A stretch of DNA of 64,000 nucleotides from Mogibacterium sp. (lineage in GTDB: Bacteria > Bacillota > Clostridia > Peptostreptococcales > Anaerovoracaceae), in the NCBI GenBank assembly GCA_017434025.1, contig JAFRGC010000013.1, positions 1 through 64,000 of the forward strand. Direction: 5' to 3'. Positions 54,544 through 62,577 of the stretch are shown here, piece by piece; position 1 is the first letter of the stretch, and every line of letters starts with the position of its first letter. Under the pieces are notes generated by a model. It searched no databases. It saw only the letters and a list, made by a program, of their open reading frames with translations, and was not told the origin of the DNA. The position numbers were made by a program, and so were the translations under genes.

Positions 54544-55686
54544 TTATTCCTTCCTTATCTCGATGGCTCTTGCCGTAAATGATCCGTCTCTCATTCTGAC
54601 AGTATAATCATTACCTTCAATAATTCCGGTGACATCAGGTATTACCGATCCTTCATCATCGAGGACAGCCGCGTAGCCTTTTGAGAAAATGCTGCGCGGA
54701 TCATTCTCTCTGATGAGTATCATCGCTTTTTCCATAGAACTGCGGGCATCAGCCAGCTTTCCTTTCATATTGGAATACAGCAGATCTGTTCTTGATGTGA
54801 GCAGCTGCCGTTCCGTCTTGATCTTATGACGGATAGATGTCAGAAGCAGCTGCATGTCGTATTCGATATCATCCCTCAGCTGTGCAGTGTCCATGACTGC
54901 CATGTCCGCTGCAGCTGTAGGAGTCTCAGCCCTGACGTCAGCAACAAAGTCGCTGATGGAGAAATCTGATTCATGTCCTACCGCGCTGATGACAGGGATA
55001 TCGGATGCAAAGATCGCTCTCGCCACACCTTCATCATTGAACGCTGCGAGGTCTTCAGCAGAACCGCCTCCACGTCCTACGATCAGTGTATCTATCCTGT
55101 AGCCGCTTCGTACGAGTTCATTTGCGATCTCTATATTGCGGATGATGCTCTGTGCAGCACCGTCTCCCTGGACCTGGGTCGGGAAAATGAGGATGTCCGT
55201 AAGATCATTTTTGCCTGTGATGATCTTCTTGATATCTTCGACAGCCGCACCGGTCGAGGAAGTCACAACACCCACCCGCAGAGGGAATTCCGGGAGAGGC
55301 TTCTTCCACTTGCGGTCGAAGAGGCCTTCTTCTTCAAGCTTTTTCCTGATGCGGTTGAATTCCGCCATCAGATCTCCCTCTCCGACAGCTTCAACATGGG
55401 TGATGCTGAAGGAATAGCTGCCGCCCTTAGGATAAGGACTGATGTCTCCGACGGCTATGATCTTCTTGCCATTCTCAACAAGACTCATATCTATCCTGCG
55501 TACATTGGATCCCCAGATAGCACACTTGAGAATACTCCCCGAGTCTTTGAGAGTAAGATACCAGTGCTGCCCTCCTCTGCTTAGCCCGGAGATCTCGCCT
55601 TCTACAGGGAGACCGCGGAGATTGTAGTCATCACGCAGTCTCTTGGCTATATATTCATTTACTTGAGTGACTGTTACGGGTTTCAT
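54544..55686 (-). CDS. xseA: Exodeoxyribonuclease VII large subunit
   Basis: A 380-residue nuclease subunit. An N-terminal OB-fold (LRGLPVEGEISGLSRG near 23-38) precedes the catalytic domain, with VVTSSTGAA near 143 and VGRGGGSAEDLAAF near 199. It is somewhat shorter than the usual 400-450 residues, mainly in the C-terminal coiled region. The 5' end overlaps the upstream TsaD-like gene by 4 nt. Confidence 0.94.
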   Translation of the reverse strand: MKPVTVTQVNEYIAKRLRDDYNLRGLPVEGEISGLSRGGQHWYLTLKDSGSILKCAIWGSNVRRIDMSLVENGKKIIAVGDISPYPKGGSYSFSITHVEAVGEGDLMAEFNRIRKKLEEEGLFDRKWKKPLPEFPLRVGVVTSSTGAAVEDIKKIITGKNDLTDILIFPTQVQGDGAAQSIIRNIEIANELVRSGYRIDTLIVGRGGGSAEDLAAFNDEGVARAIFASDIPVISAVGHESDFSISDFVADVRAETPTAAADMAVMDTAQLRDDIEYDMQLLLTSIRHKIKTERQLLTSRTDLLYSNMKGKLADARSSMEKAMILIRENDPRSIFSKGYAAVLDDEGSVIPDVTGIIEGNDYTVRMRDGSFTARAIEIRKE

Positions 55687-56672
55687 CTGGAATTCTGTAT
55701 CCTGCGCGCAAGCCTTGCGATCCCGACAGCGTTGTCACCGCTGAGTGAAGGCTTGCCGAATATGACAGCGGGGCTGTCTTTTCCGATAGATTGTAGTTTA
55801 TCCTGTATGACGGATCTGATATATGCGCTGGAAGCTACACCGCCTGCCATATACACAGTATCCGTGTGATATTCGTTTGATAATCTGTATGAAGCCGCCG
55901 CAAGAAGTGCAGCGACAGAATCGAAAAGTTCTGCCGAATAAGCCGGATAGTCTTTCTTCTCTGCTGTTCCGATCGCGCGGAGGAGCTTGGTCTCTGCACC
56001 GGACAGATTGAAATACCCATCCTTGATCTTAATGGCCGGAAGTATATGTGTGCGAATATCAGACGATCTGCTGACTTCCTCATCGAGATATGCTCCGGAT
56101 GGAAAAGGATATCCCATCGCAACTCCGACTCTGTCGATCAGCTGGCCGATGCTGATATCCCGTGTGCCTCCGACGATCCTGAGATCATATCCGGCATCAT
56201 CCATTCTGCACAGAAGGAACTCAGTCGTACCTCCGCTCAGATGGAACATAAGAGAGTCTGAGCCTGACAGATCCCTGCTGCACGTGTCTGAATCTTCTAT
56301 GACGGCTGCTGCATGTCCTTCCTGATGGGAGAATTCATGAAGAGGGATATCCAGTACTGCTGCGATTTCACGCGCGGTATTGATCCCTGCAAGGAAGCAA
56401 GGCATGTAGGAGCCTTCGACCCTGCGCGGTCTTGACGAGACTCCGATTGCTTCCACAGATCGGATATCTAATGATTTACACAGTTCTTCGATGTATTCCG
56501 GAAGACGCTGAGAATGTCTGAAGAAGGCCTCTGACTGCCTCAGGCCACGCTTGCCTTTCTCTACTTCGAGGAATTCCGAACGCTCGAAAACGACATGATT
56601 CAAGGAATCTGTAACTGCGACAGAGGTCTTGTAATTGGAAGTATCGATACCCAGATACAGGCCGGACATCAT
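55683..56672 (-). CDS. TsaD/Kae1-like protein, second type
   Basis: A 329-residue ASKHA-fold protein of the O-sialoglycoprotein endopeptidase family. It has the ATP motif LGIDTSNYKTS near the start and the metal pair HQEGH near 136-140. It is a divergent relative found in Clostridia beside xseA and nusB. The true TsaD normally sits elsewhere with tsaB, so I read this as a paralogue and not the main t6A enzyme. Its job is unknown. Ribosome site AGGAG lies five bases before 56672. Confidence 0.75.
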   Translation of the reverse strand: MMSGLYLGIDTSNYKTSVAVTDSLNHVVFERSEFLEVEKGKRGLRQSEAFFRHSQRLPEYIEELCKSLDIRSVEAIGVSSRPRRVEGSYMPCFLAGINTAREIAAVLDIPLHEFSHQEGHAAAVIEDSDTCSRDLSGSDSLMFHLSGGTTEFLLCRMDDAGYDLRIVGGTRDISIGQLIDRVGVAMGYPFPSGAYLDEEVSRSSDIRTHILPAIKIKDGYFNLSGAETKLLRAIGTAEKKDYPAYSAELFDSVAALLAAASYRLSNEYHTDTVYMAGGVASSAYIRSVIQDKLQSIGKDSPAVIFGKPSLSGDNAVGIARLARRIQNSR

Positions 56673-57071
56673 CTATACTCCTAATTCTCTGGCGATCTTG
56701 CTGAGTACGGAATTGACGAAAGCATAGGATTTCTCATCGCCATATCTCTTGGAAAGCTCAACCGCCTCGTTGATCGATACCTTGACCGGAATGCTCTCCA
56801 CGTACATCATTTCAGCAACAGCAGTACGAAGGATCGCGAGATCGGTCTTAGCGACACGTTCCATCGTCCACTTGTCGAGATTGCGGCTGATCATGCCGTC
56901 AATTTCATTTATATGTGCTCTGACCGCTTCAAGAGTCTGTACAGCCTGTTTCTTCTCGATGGCGTGCACGTTCTCCTCAACGGGAGAGAGTTTGGTGTAA
57001 TCGAACTCTCCGTTGACGTCCATCTGGAATATTAGCTGCATCGTTTTCTCTCTGATCTTTTCTCTGTTCAT
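56673..57071 (-). CDS. nusB: Transcription antitermination factor NusB
   Basis: A 132-residue all-helical RNA-binding protein that joins NusE in rRNA antitermination. It has the N-terminal REKTMQLIFQMD and the C-terminal pattern AVELSKRYGDEKSYAFVNSVL. It ends next to the TsaD-like start and follows the Asp23 gene by 7 nt, the usual Asp23-nusB order in Firmicutes. Confidence 0.95.
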   Translation of the reverse strand: MNREKIREKTMQLIFQMDVNGEFDYTKLSPVEENVHAIEKKQAVQTLEAVRAHINEIDGMISRNLDKWTMERVAKTDLAILRTAVAEMMYVESIPVKVSINEAVELSKRYGDEKSYAFVNSVLSKIARELGV

Positions 57072-57078
57072 TGACAGA

Positions 57079-57396
57079 TCACTCCTTATCTATCCCTTCG
57101 ACTTTGATATTGACAGCCTTGATATCAAGACCTGTCAGTTCGCGGATGTTGTTACGGACCTTAGTCTGTATGTCATAGCAGAGCTGAGGAATATTCACTC
57201 CGTAGTAAACAATGATCTCGATACTGATCGTGATCTTACCGTCATCTTCCGAGATCCTTATGCTCGGATTCGGTATATCCAGTCCGAGCGCGACCTGAAT
57301 GTTCTCTGTGAGGCTCGCATCAGCAAATCTGCTGACCCCACTGAACGCAAGGACTTCAGATTCTATAAATTCGATGAGCCTTGCTTCATCATTCAT
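57079..57396 (-). CDS. Asp23/Gls24 family envelope stress protein
   Basis: A 105-residue protein of the Asp23 (DUF322) family, whose members sit near the membrane and are linked to cell-envelope stress. The pattern GKITISIEIIVYYGVNIPQLCYDIQTKVR is split here by the domain core and ends VNIKVEGIDK. It overlaps the CNNM gene by 8 nt and precedes nusB, the usual context. Precise function unknown. Confidence 0.88.
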   Translation of the reverse strand: MNDEARLIEFIESEVLAFSGVSRFADASLTENIQVALGLDIPNPSIRISEDDGKITISIEIIVYYGVNIPQLCYDIQTKVRNNIRELTGLDIKAVNIKVEGIDKE

Positions 57397-58690
57397 CTCT
57401 GTCTTCCTCTCTGTCTATGATCTCTATGCGGACCTTCTCGATACGTCTGTCCTTGACAGCAAGGATCGTGAATGAGTAATCCTCATAAGTGATCGGATCA
57501 TAAACTACATTTTCCTTAGGAATCTCACCCATAAGATCGATCAGGAATCCTCCGACAGTCTCACTTGTCTCTGATTCGAGTTCTACATCGGTTTCCTCCT
57601 CAAGATCATCAAGATAGACATTGCCGTCTACGATAAATGTAGTATCGTCAACTTTCTCGATGATACGGTCTTCTTCATCGAATTCGTCATCGATATCACC
57701 TACGATCTGTTCGATGATGTCCTCAACGGAAACGATCCCGCTGAAACCGCCGTATTCGTCGATCAGAATCGCGATATGCTGCTTCTCTTTCTGCAGTTCC
57801 CGGAACAGAGAATCGATATTCTTGGTCTCTGGAACGAAATATGCAGGTCTGAGCAGTGATCTGATGTCAACGTTGTCGAAACCTTTCTCTGTGGCATTAT
57901 GGAGGTAATCCTTGAGATGAAGTATTCCGACGATATTGTCCGGATCTCCTTCATATACAGGGATCCTGGAATGCGTGAGCTCCATCAGCTCGTCAAAGTA
58001 CTCTTCTCTTTTATCATCGAGATCGATCATCAGCACATCGGTCCTCGGAGTCATGATCTCGTATGCGAGCAGATCGTCAAATTCGAAGATCGAGTCGATC
58101 ATTTTGCGCCCTTCTTCTTTGATCTCGCCGGATTCCTGACCTCTGTCAAGCATTGACATTACTTTGTCTTCTGAGAAATAGGAATCATCGACATCTACTT
58201 TCTTGCCGATGATGCGCAGGATGCAGTTAGCGATCCCCCTGCAGAGCCATACCAGCGGCAATGTGATGATATAGATGAACTTCTGGAAACCGATCAGGCC
58301 GACACCTGTCGACTCACTGGACTGTGCAGCGAGTTTCTTAGGCAGAATGTCCGAGAATGCGGTATAGAAGACATAGAAGCCGATATTTGCAGCGATGAGG
58401 ACAGGAAGTGTCGTCCTCGGAACGACCGCGATGTTGAAGAGCATGAACGCAGCGATGATGCTGATAAAGCTTGCTGCATGATCTGCATAGTGATATTTCG
58501 AAGGTTTTGCCAGGAATGCTGTTACCGTCTTGAGTTTGACGTTTTCCGGATCGTCTTCGAGATTCTCTTTGATGATGTTGCGGTCTATATAATCGAGAGC
58601 CCTCTTACATGCTACGACAAGTGCGTTGATGAGCATTATCACTGCTATCAACGAAATGATCAGATATAAAGGGCAACTGTCATCAGACAT
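57389..58690 (-). CDS. CNNM/CorB-type magnesium transporter (HlyC/CorC family)
   Basis: A 433-residue membrane protein. An N-terminal DUF21 domain with about four membrane segments (first near 8-28) is followed by a CBS pair (about 200-330, including MTPRTDVLMIDL and GGFSGIVSVEDI) and a C-terminal CorC/HlyC domain. Proteins of this build export or regulate magnesium or cobalt. The old name hemolysin C is misleading. The 3' end overlaps the Asp23 gene by 8 nt. Confidence 0.92.
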   Translation of the reverse strand: MSDDSCPLYLIISLIAVIMLINALVVACKRALDYIDRNIIKENLEDDPENVKLKTVTAFLAKPSKYHYADHAASFISIIAAFMLFNIAVVPRTTLPVLIAANIGFYVFYTAFSDILPKKLAAQSSESTGVGLIGFQKFIYIITLPLVWLCRGIANCILRIIGKKVDVDDSYFSEDKVMSMLDRGQESGEIKEEGRKMIDSIFEFDDLLAYEIMTPRTDVLMIDLDDKREEYFDELMELTHSRIPVYEGDPDNIVGILHLKDYLHNATEKGFDNVDIRSLLRPAYFVPETKNIDSLFRELQKEKQHIAILIDEYGGFSGIVSVEDIIEQIVGDIDDEFDEEDRIIEKVDDTTFIVDGNVYLDDLEEETDVELESETSETVGGFLIDLMGEIPKENVVYDPITYEDYSFTILAVKDRRIEKVRIEIIDREEDRDE

Positions 58691-58705
58691 ATGTTCCGTT
58701 CCTTT

Positions 58706-59941
58706 CTATTTCTTCTTACGCATGATGAAATCCTCACCCGGCGTTCTGTTGAATCTTATCTTAAGGATCTGCTGTGGATGAGGCGCGGACGAGACCGGCT
58801 CGCCCTCTTCGTTATACATTTCTGTAATAGTTTCTTCATAGTAAGGTGTGCGCGGTCCGAAGATCTCGATCACATCCCCTACTGAGAATTTGTTGCGCTG
58901 TTCGACCGTTGTCAGACCAGTCACAGGATCTGTGCCTCTTACAAGACCAACGAACGAATAATCTCTGGTGTATTCACTGGTGAGATAATTCTGGTCCTTG
59001 TCAGTCGGCTTGTTATAATAGAAACCGTGCGTGAATTCTCTGTGGCTGGCTTTGCACAGCTCACTGAAATCAGCCGGGTCATATTCATAGTTGTCAGGAT
59101 CTGCCAGATACCTGTCGATCGCGGACCTGTACGCCGATACTACAGTAGCTACATAATACATGGACTTCATGCGTCCTTCGATCTTGAAGGATGTAACTCC
59201 GGCAGCAGCCAGATCAGGTATGCAGTCTATCATGCACAGATCTCTGGAATTCATGATGTAGCTGCCTCTGCCATCTTCCTCTATCGGATAATACTCTCCC
59301 GGTCTCTGTTCCTCTACGAGTGAGTATTTCCATCTGCAAGGATGAGTACAAGCACCTCTGTTCGCATCTCTTCCTGCCATGAAATTGCTCAGCAGACATC
59401 TTCCGGAATAGGAGATACACATCGCACCGTGGACGAAAGCTTCTATTTCAATTTCGTCCGGCAGCTGCGCTCTCATCTCCGCAAGTTCTCTGAGACTCAT
59501 CTCTCTGGCTGCAACTACTCTGCTCACACCCTGGCTGACCCAAAATGAAGCAGTGACATAATTGGTAGTATTCGCCTGCGTCGACAGATGGATCTCAGCA
59601 TCAGGGATCTGCTCTCTGATCAGCAGTAAAACGCCCGGATCTGACACGAGAAAAGCATCGATAGGAATATCCTTGATCTTGCCGATATAATCGCGCAGAA
59701 GCGGAATATCGTCGTTATGGGCATATATATTGATGGTCATATACCCCTTGCATCCGTGCTCATGTATGAAATCCATCGCATAGCGGATCTCATCGACACT
59801 GAGATTGCCGGCTCCGGCTCGGAGACTGAACATCTCTCCGCCGAAATAGACGGCATCAGCACCGTACAGTATTGCAGTTTTCAGTTTTTCGAGATCTCCG
59901 GCAGGTGCCAGGAGTTCGATATTCTTCTTCATATCATTCAT
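58706..59941 (-). CDS. U32 family protein, tRNA hydroxylation type (TrhP-like)
   Basis: A 411-residue U32 family protein with the N-terminal ELLAPAGDLEKLKTA and the cysteine set (C182, C194 region, later C219/C229-like) that binds an Fe-S cluster in TrhP. The order mltG, O-methyltransferase, U32 equals yrrL-yrrM-yrrN/yrrO of B. subtilis, where the U32 proteins make 5-hydroxyuridine in tRNA. That role is therefore likely here. The start overlaps the methyltransferase stop by 8 nt; ATG 59932 is an alternative. No strong ribosome site is visible, which suggests coupling. Confidence 0.85.
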   Translation of the reverse strand: MNDMKKNIELLAPAGDLEKLKTAILYGADAVYFGGEMFSLRAGAGNLSVDEIRYAMDFIHEHGCKGYMTINIYAHNDDIPLLRDYIGKIKDIPIDAFLVSDPGVLLLIREQIPDAEIHLSTQANTTNYVTASFWVSQGVSRVVAAREMSLRELAEMRAQLPDEIEIEAFVHGAMCISYSGRCLLSNFMAGRDANRGACTHPCRWKYSLVEEQRPGEYYPIEEDGRGSYIMNSRDLCMIDCIPDLAAAGVTSFKIEGRMKSMYYVATVVSAYRSAIDRYLADPDNYEYDPADFSELCKASHREFTHGFYYNKPTDKDQNYLTSEYTRDYSFVGLVRGTDPVTGLTTVEQRNKFSVGDVIEIFGPRTPYYEETITEMYNEEGEPVSSAPHPQQILKIRFNRTPGEDFIMRKKK

Positions 59942-60596
59942 GTAATTTGATAATTGCGAGACCATCCCCGCTCGACAGAAGCGATACGGTCAGGTCTTCC
60001 CTTTCATAGATATAATCCAGGAACTGTCTCATATACTTGACATTGGTCCTGTGGCGTTTAGCACCTTCATAACTGCGGTCCACGGTCCAGCCGTGCATCA
60101 GTATGTTATCGCATACGATGACTGCGCCCGGACGGCAGAGCTGCTCAGCTTTATCGAAGAAGTCCCTGTAGTGGCTTTTGCCTGCATCGATAAAGACAAA
60201 GTCGTATAGATCGTCACCGGAACAGTTCTCGACCAGATCATCCAGAACATCGGCAGCATCACCTGTGCGGAAATCGATGCGCTCCCCTTCTTCATGATCA
60301 TAGAACACCTGTGTGGCAACAGGTATCATTGCAGGTGCACGGTCGATCGTAGTGATGCGGGCAGCCGGAAGCTTCTTCGCAAAAAACATTGCCGAATAGC
60401 CATAGGCTGTGCCGATCTCAAGTATATGCTGAGGCTTGAGGATCTCAAGGAGGAACGACAGCAGACCTTCGGTTTCTCTGAGGATCAGCGGCACCTCATT
60501 CTCTTCGTTGTAATATCTGAGAGCCGCAAGATCATCATCGACCGGCCTGTAGAACGTACTCAGATATTCAGTGACTTTGTCGCTGGTGAAGCTCAT
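59934..60596 (-). CDS. TrmR-like tRNA 5-hydroxyuridine methyltransferase
   Basis: A 220-residue class I O-methyltransferase of the COMT/CCoAOMT type. It has the SAM motif LEIGTAYGYSA near 63-73, TIDRAP near 87-92 and FIDAGKSHYRDFF. In B. subtilis the gene at the same place (yrrM/trmR) methylates 5-hydroxyuridine at the tRNA wobble position; synteny with mltG and the U32 gene supports the same role. Its start overlaps mltG by 4 nt. Confidence 0.85.
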   Translation of the reverse strand: MSFTSDKVTEYLSTFYRPVDDDLAALRYYNEENEVPLILRETEGLLSFLLEILKPQHILEIGTAYGYSAMFFAKKLPAARITTIDRAPAMIPVATQVFYDHEEGERIDFRTGDAADVLDDLVENCSGDDLYDFVFIDAGKSHYRDFFDKAEQLCRPGAVIVCDNILMHGWTVDRSYEGAKRHRTNVKYMRQFLDYIYEREDLTVSLLSSGDGLAIIKLHE

Positions 60597-61639
60597 TCCC
60601 CGTCACTCTCCTCTTCTCCTGACTCCATATTCTGATTTCTGTCTTCTTTCGCCTGGTTGTATGCTTTGACCAGTTCTTCATACTCTTCTTCGCTGTCAGT
60701 ATAGACGTGAGAACCATCGAGCTTATCACTCAGAACATAATATGTATATTCTGTGTCTTCCGGATACAGCGCCGCAGTGATGGATTCTCTTGACGGGCAG
60801 CAGAGCGGTACATCAGGCAGATCCGCGTCTGATATCAGCTCCAGATTGATCCTGTTGTGAATGATCCCTGAGATCAGGGCTTTTTCCTTCTCAATGCTGG
60901 TCTCAGATTCTATCATCGAAGCAATGACAACGATCTCTCTGATACTCATATCCAGTTCTTCCGCGCGGGCTTTGTAGTCATCGTTGAAGAAGTTGCTGAA
61001 TCTGTCGATCATAGTTATCAGGATCATGGATTCGTCTGCATTGGAATTGATGACGTATTCATCCGGCAGAAGGAATCCCTCCAGCTGTTTCTCGCCCTTG
61101 ATACTATGGCCTATTATCTCGATATCCTGGAAGAAATCGCTGGAAGCGGCTTTGAGGAATTTGTCCTTATCTACAAACCCGTCTCTGGAAAGCGAATCCG
61201 CTATCTGATAGATCGTGTATCCCGCAGGTATCGTAAAGCCGTTGGATGTCGTCAGGCCTTTGACCATCGTCCTGGCGATCTCAACAGTATCCATTGATGG
61301 TGACAGATAGTATGTTCCTGGCTTGAAGTCAGTAAGAAACATCAGTCTGGAAATGAATGCGAATCTGCGGGCATTATATACGATGCCTGCCTCTTCGAGT
61401 TTGGTTGCTGCATCACTGAGTTTATCTGTCTTCTCGATCGTGATATTCGTGAACCTGTTATTTGTCTTGTCAAATGGCCTCGAACAGAAGCTCAGAGAAA
61501 ATAACACAGCAAAAACCACCGCTAGGATCAGAATTATGATTCTCAGCGGTTTGAGATATTTCTTGCTGCTTCCGGCAGAGGAACTGCCGGAAGCGTTGAC
61601 AGTGCTCAAGTCAGTCTCCTGATTACTTGGATCTTCCAA
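60593..61639 (-). CDS. mltG: Endolytic murein transglycosylase MltG, compact form
   Basis: A 348-residue membrane-anchored cell-wall enzyme that cuts growing glycan strands. A cytoplasmic tail (1-30) is followed by one membrane segment (about 32-52), a LysM-like part and a YceG catalytic domain with the Glu in SMIESE. The usual LQTDPTV-to-LPPGPI stretch of the catalytic domain, about 40 residues, is missing: [18 protein letters not shown] stands in its place. The start is TTG at 61639, seven bases after AGGAG, and overlaps efp by 17 nt. Confidence 0.85.
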   Translation of the reverse strand: MEDPSNQETDLSTVNASGSSSAGSSKKYLKPLRIIILILAVVFAVLFSLSFCSRPFDKTNNRFTNITIEKTDKLSDAATKLEEAGIVYNARRFAFISRLMFLTDFKPGTYYLSPSMDTVEIARTMVKGLTTSNGFTIPAGYTIYQIADSLSRDGFVDKDKFLKAASSDFFQDIEIIGHSIKGEKQLEGFLLPDEYVINSNADESMILITMIDRFSNFFNDDYKARAEELDMSIREIVVIASMIESETSIEKEKALISGIIHNRINLELISDADLPDVPLCCPSRESITAALYPEDTEYTYYVLSDKLDGSHVYTDSEEEYEELVKAYNQAKEDRNQNMESGEEESDGE

Positions 61640-62183
61640 GATATTCTCCTGTTCTGGTATCTATCTGGATCCTCTCACCTTCGTTGATGAAGATAGGAAC
61701 CTGGATAACAGCTCCGGTCTCTACTGTTGCTGCCTTGGTTACGTTAGTAGCGGTATCGCCCTTGACGCCAGGCTCAGTTTCAACTACCTCGAGATCGACG
61801 AAGTTAGGAGCTTCAACTGTGAACGCGTTATCTTTGTAGAATTTGACTGTCGCGATATCATTCTCACGGATGTACTTGATAGCGTCTTCAACAAGTTCTG
61901 CGGTCAGTGGAACCTGATCATAGGTGTCCTGATCCATGAAGTAGTACAGCTCGCCGTCATTGTACAGATACTGCATCTGCTTTGTCTCGATATGAGCCTT
62001 AGGGAACTTGTCATTAGGGTTGAACGCTTCTTCTCTTGTTGCTCCGGTAAGGATGTTTCTGTACTTAGTCCTTACGAAAGCAGCACCCTTACCAGGCTTT
62101 ACATGCTGGAAATCAAGTACTACATGTGGCTCTCCGTTCATCTCGAAAGTGATGCCTTTTCTGAAATCGCTTGCATAAATCAT
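61623..62183 (-). CDS. efp: Elongation factor P
   Basis: Rescues ribosomes stalled at proline runs. The 186 residues have the three-domain layout; the tip of domain I is KPGKGAAF with K32, the residue modified in B. subtilis EF-P. The modification enzyme cannot be told from this window. A TATAAT at 62229-62224 may give it its own promoter inside the RNase J operon. It overlaps the mltG start. Confidence 0.96.
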   Translation of the reverse strand: MIYASDFRKGITFEMNGEPHVVLDFQHVKPGKGAAFVRTKYRNILTGATREEAFNPNDKFPKAHIETKQMQYLYNDGELYYFMDQDTYDQVPLTAELVEDAIKYIRENDIATVKFYKDNAFTVEAPNFVDLEVVETEPGVKGDTATNVTKAATVETGAVIQVPIFINEGERIQIDTRTGEYLGRSK

Positions 62184-62223
62184 TGTATCTACCTCTCTTA
62201 TGAAATATTGTTGGTCAAATTAT

Positions 62224-62229
62224 ATTATA
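62224..62229 (-). promoter_or_regulatory. Possible -10 element of efp
   Basis: A perfect TATAAT lies in the gap between ylbF and efp, 41 nt before the efp start. No convincing -35 is seen at 16-18 bp, so this is a weak call. Confidence 0.35.
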
Positions 62230-62236
62230 GCGTATT

Positions 62237-62569
62237 TTACTGCTGAAGTCCTACAGCTTCTCCGATGATCCCGAACACATCGTTCATCATGATCGTGAAA
62301 GCTGCTTCAGCCTGCATGTATCTTGCTGCAAGAGGCTTGGTCGCCAGCATTGTTCCCAGACTCTGCATTCTTGACATCATATCCTGATCAGGAGTATTCC
62401 CTGTCATCTGTGCAGTCTGCAGCTGTATCTGGAGCTGATGGAATTCAGCGAGCATCTGTGTGACATCGTTGTCCTGCTCCGCTTCTTTTCTTATCCTGTC
62501 GAATTCTTTGAATTCTCCGGATTCTCTGATTGCTCTTGCGAGATCATGAGCTTGATCGTAAACGTTCAT
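62237..62569 (-). CDS. YlbF/YmcA family regulator
   Basis: A 110-residue helical protein of the YlbF/YmcA (DUF964) family: DLARAIRESGEFKEFDRI in the N-terminal helix, then a second long helix with ADQDMMSRM-like residues. In B. subtilis YlbF and YmcA form the Y-complex that directs RNase Y; whether a similar RNA-processing role holds here is inference, but it lies directly after RNase J. The spacing to RNase J is 8 nt. Confidence 0.85.
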   Translation of the reverse strand: MNVYDQAHDLARAIRESGEFKEFDRIRKEAEQDNDVTQMLAEFHQLQIQLQTAQMTGNTPDQDMMSRMQSLGTMLATKPLAARYMQAEAAFTIMMNDVFGIIGEAVGLQQ

Positions 62570-62577
62570 ATTGCCTC

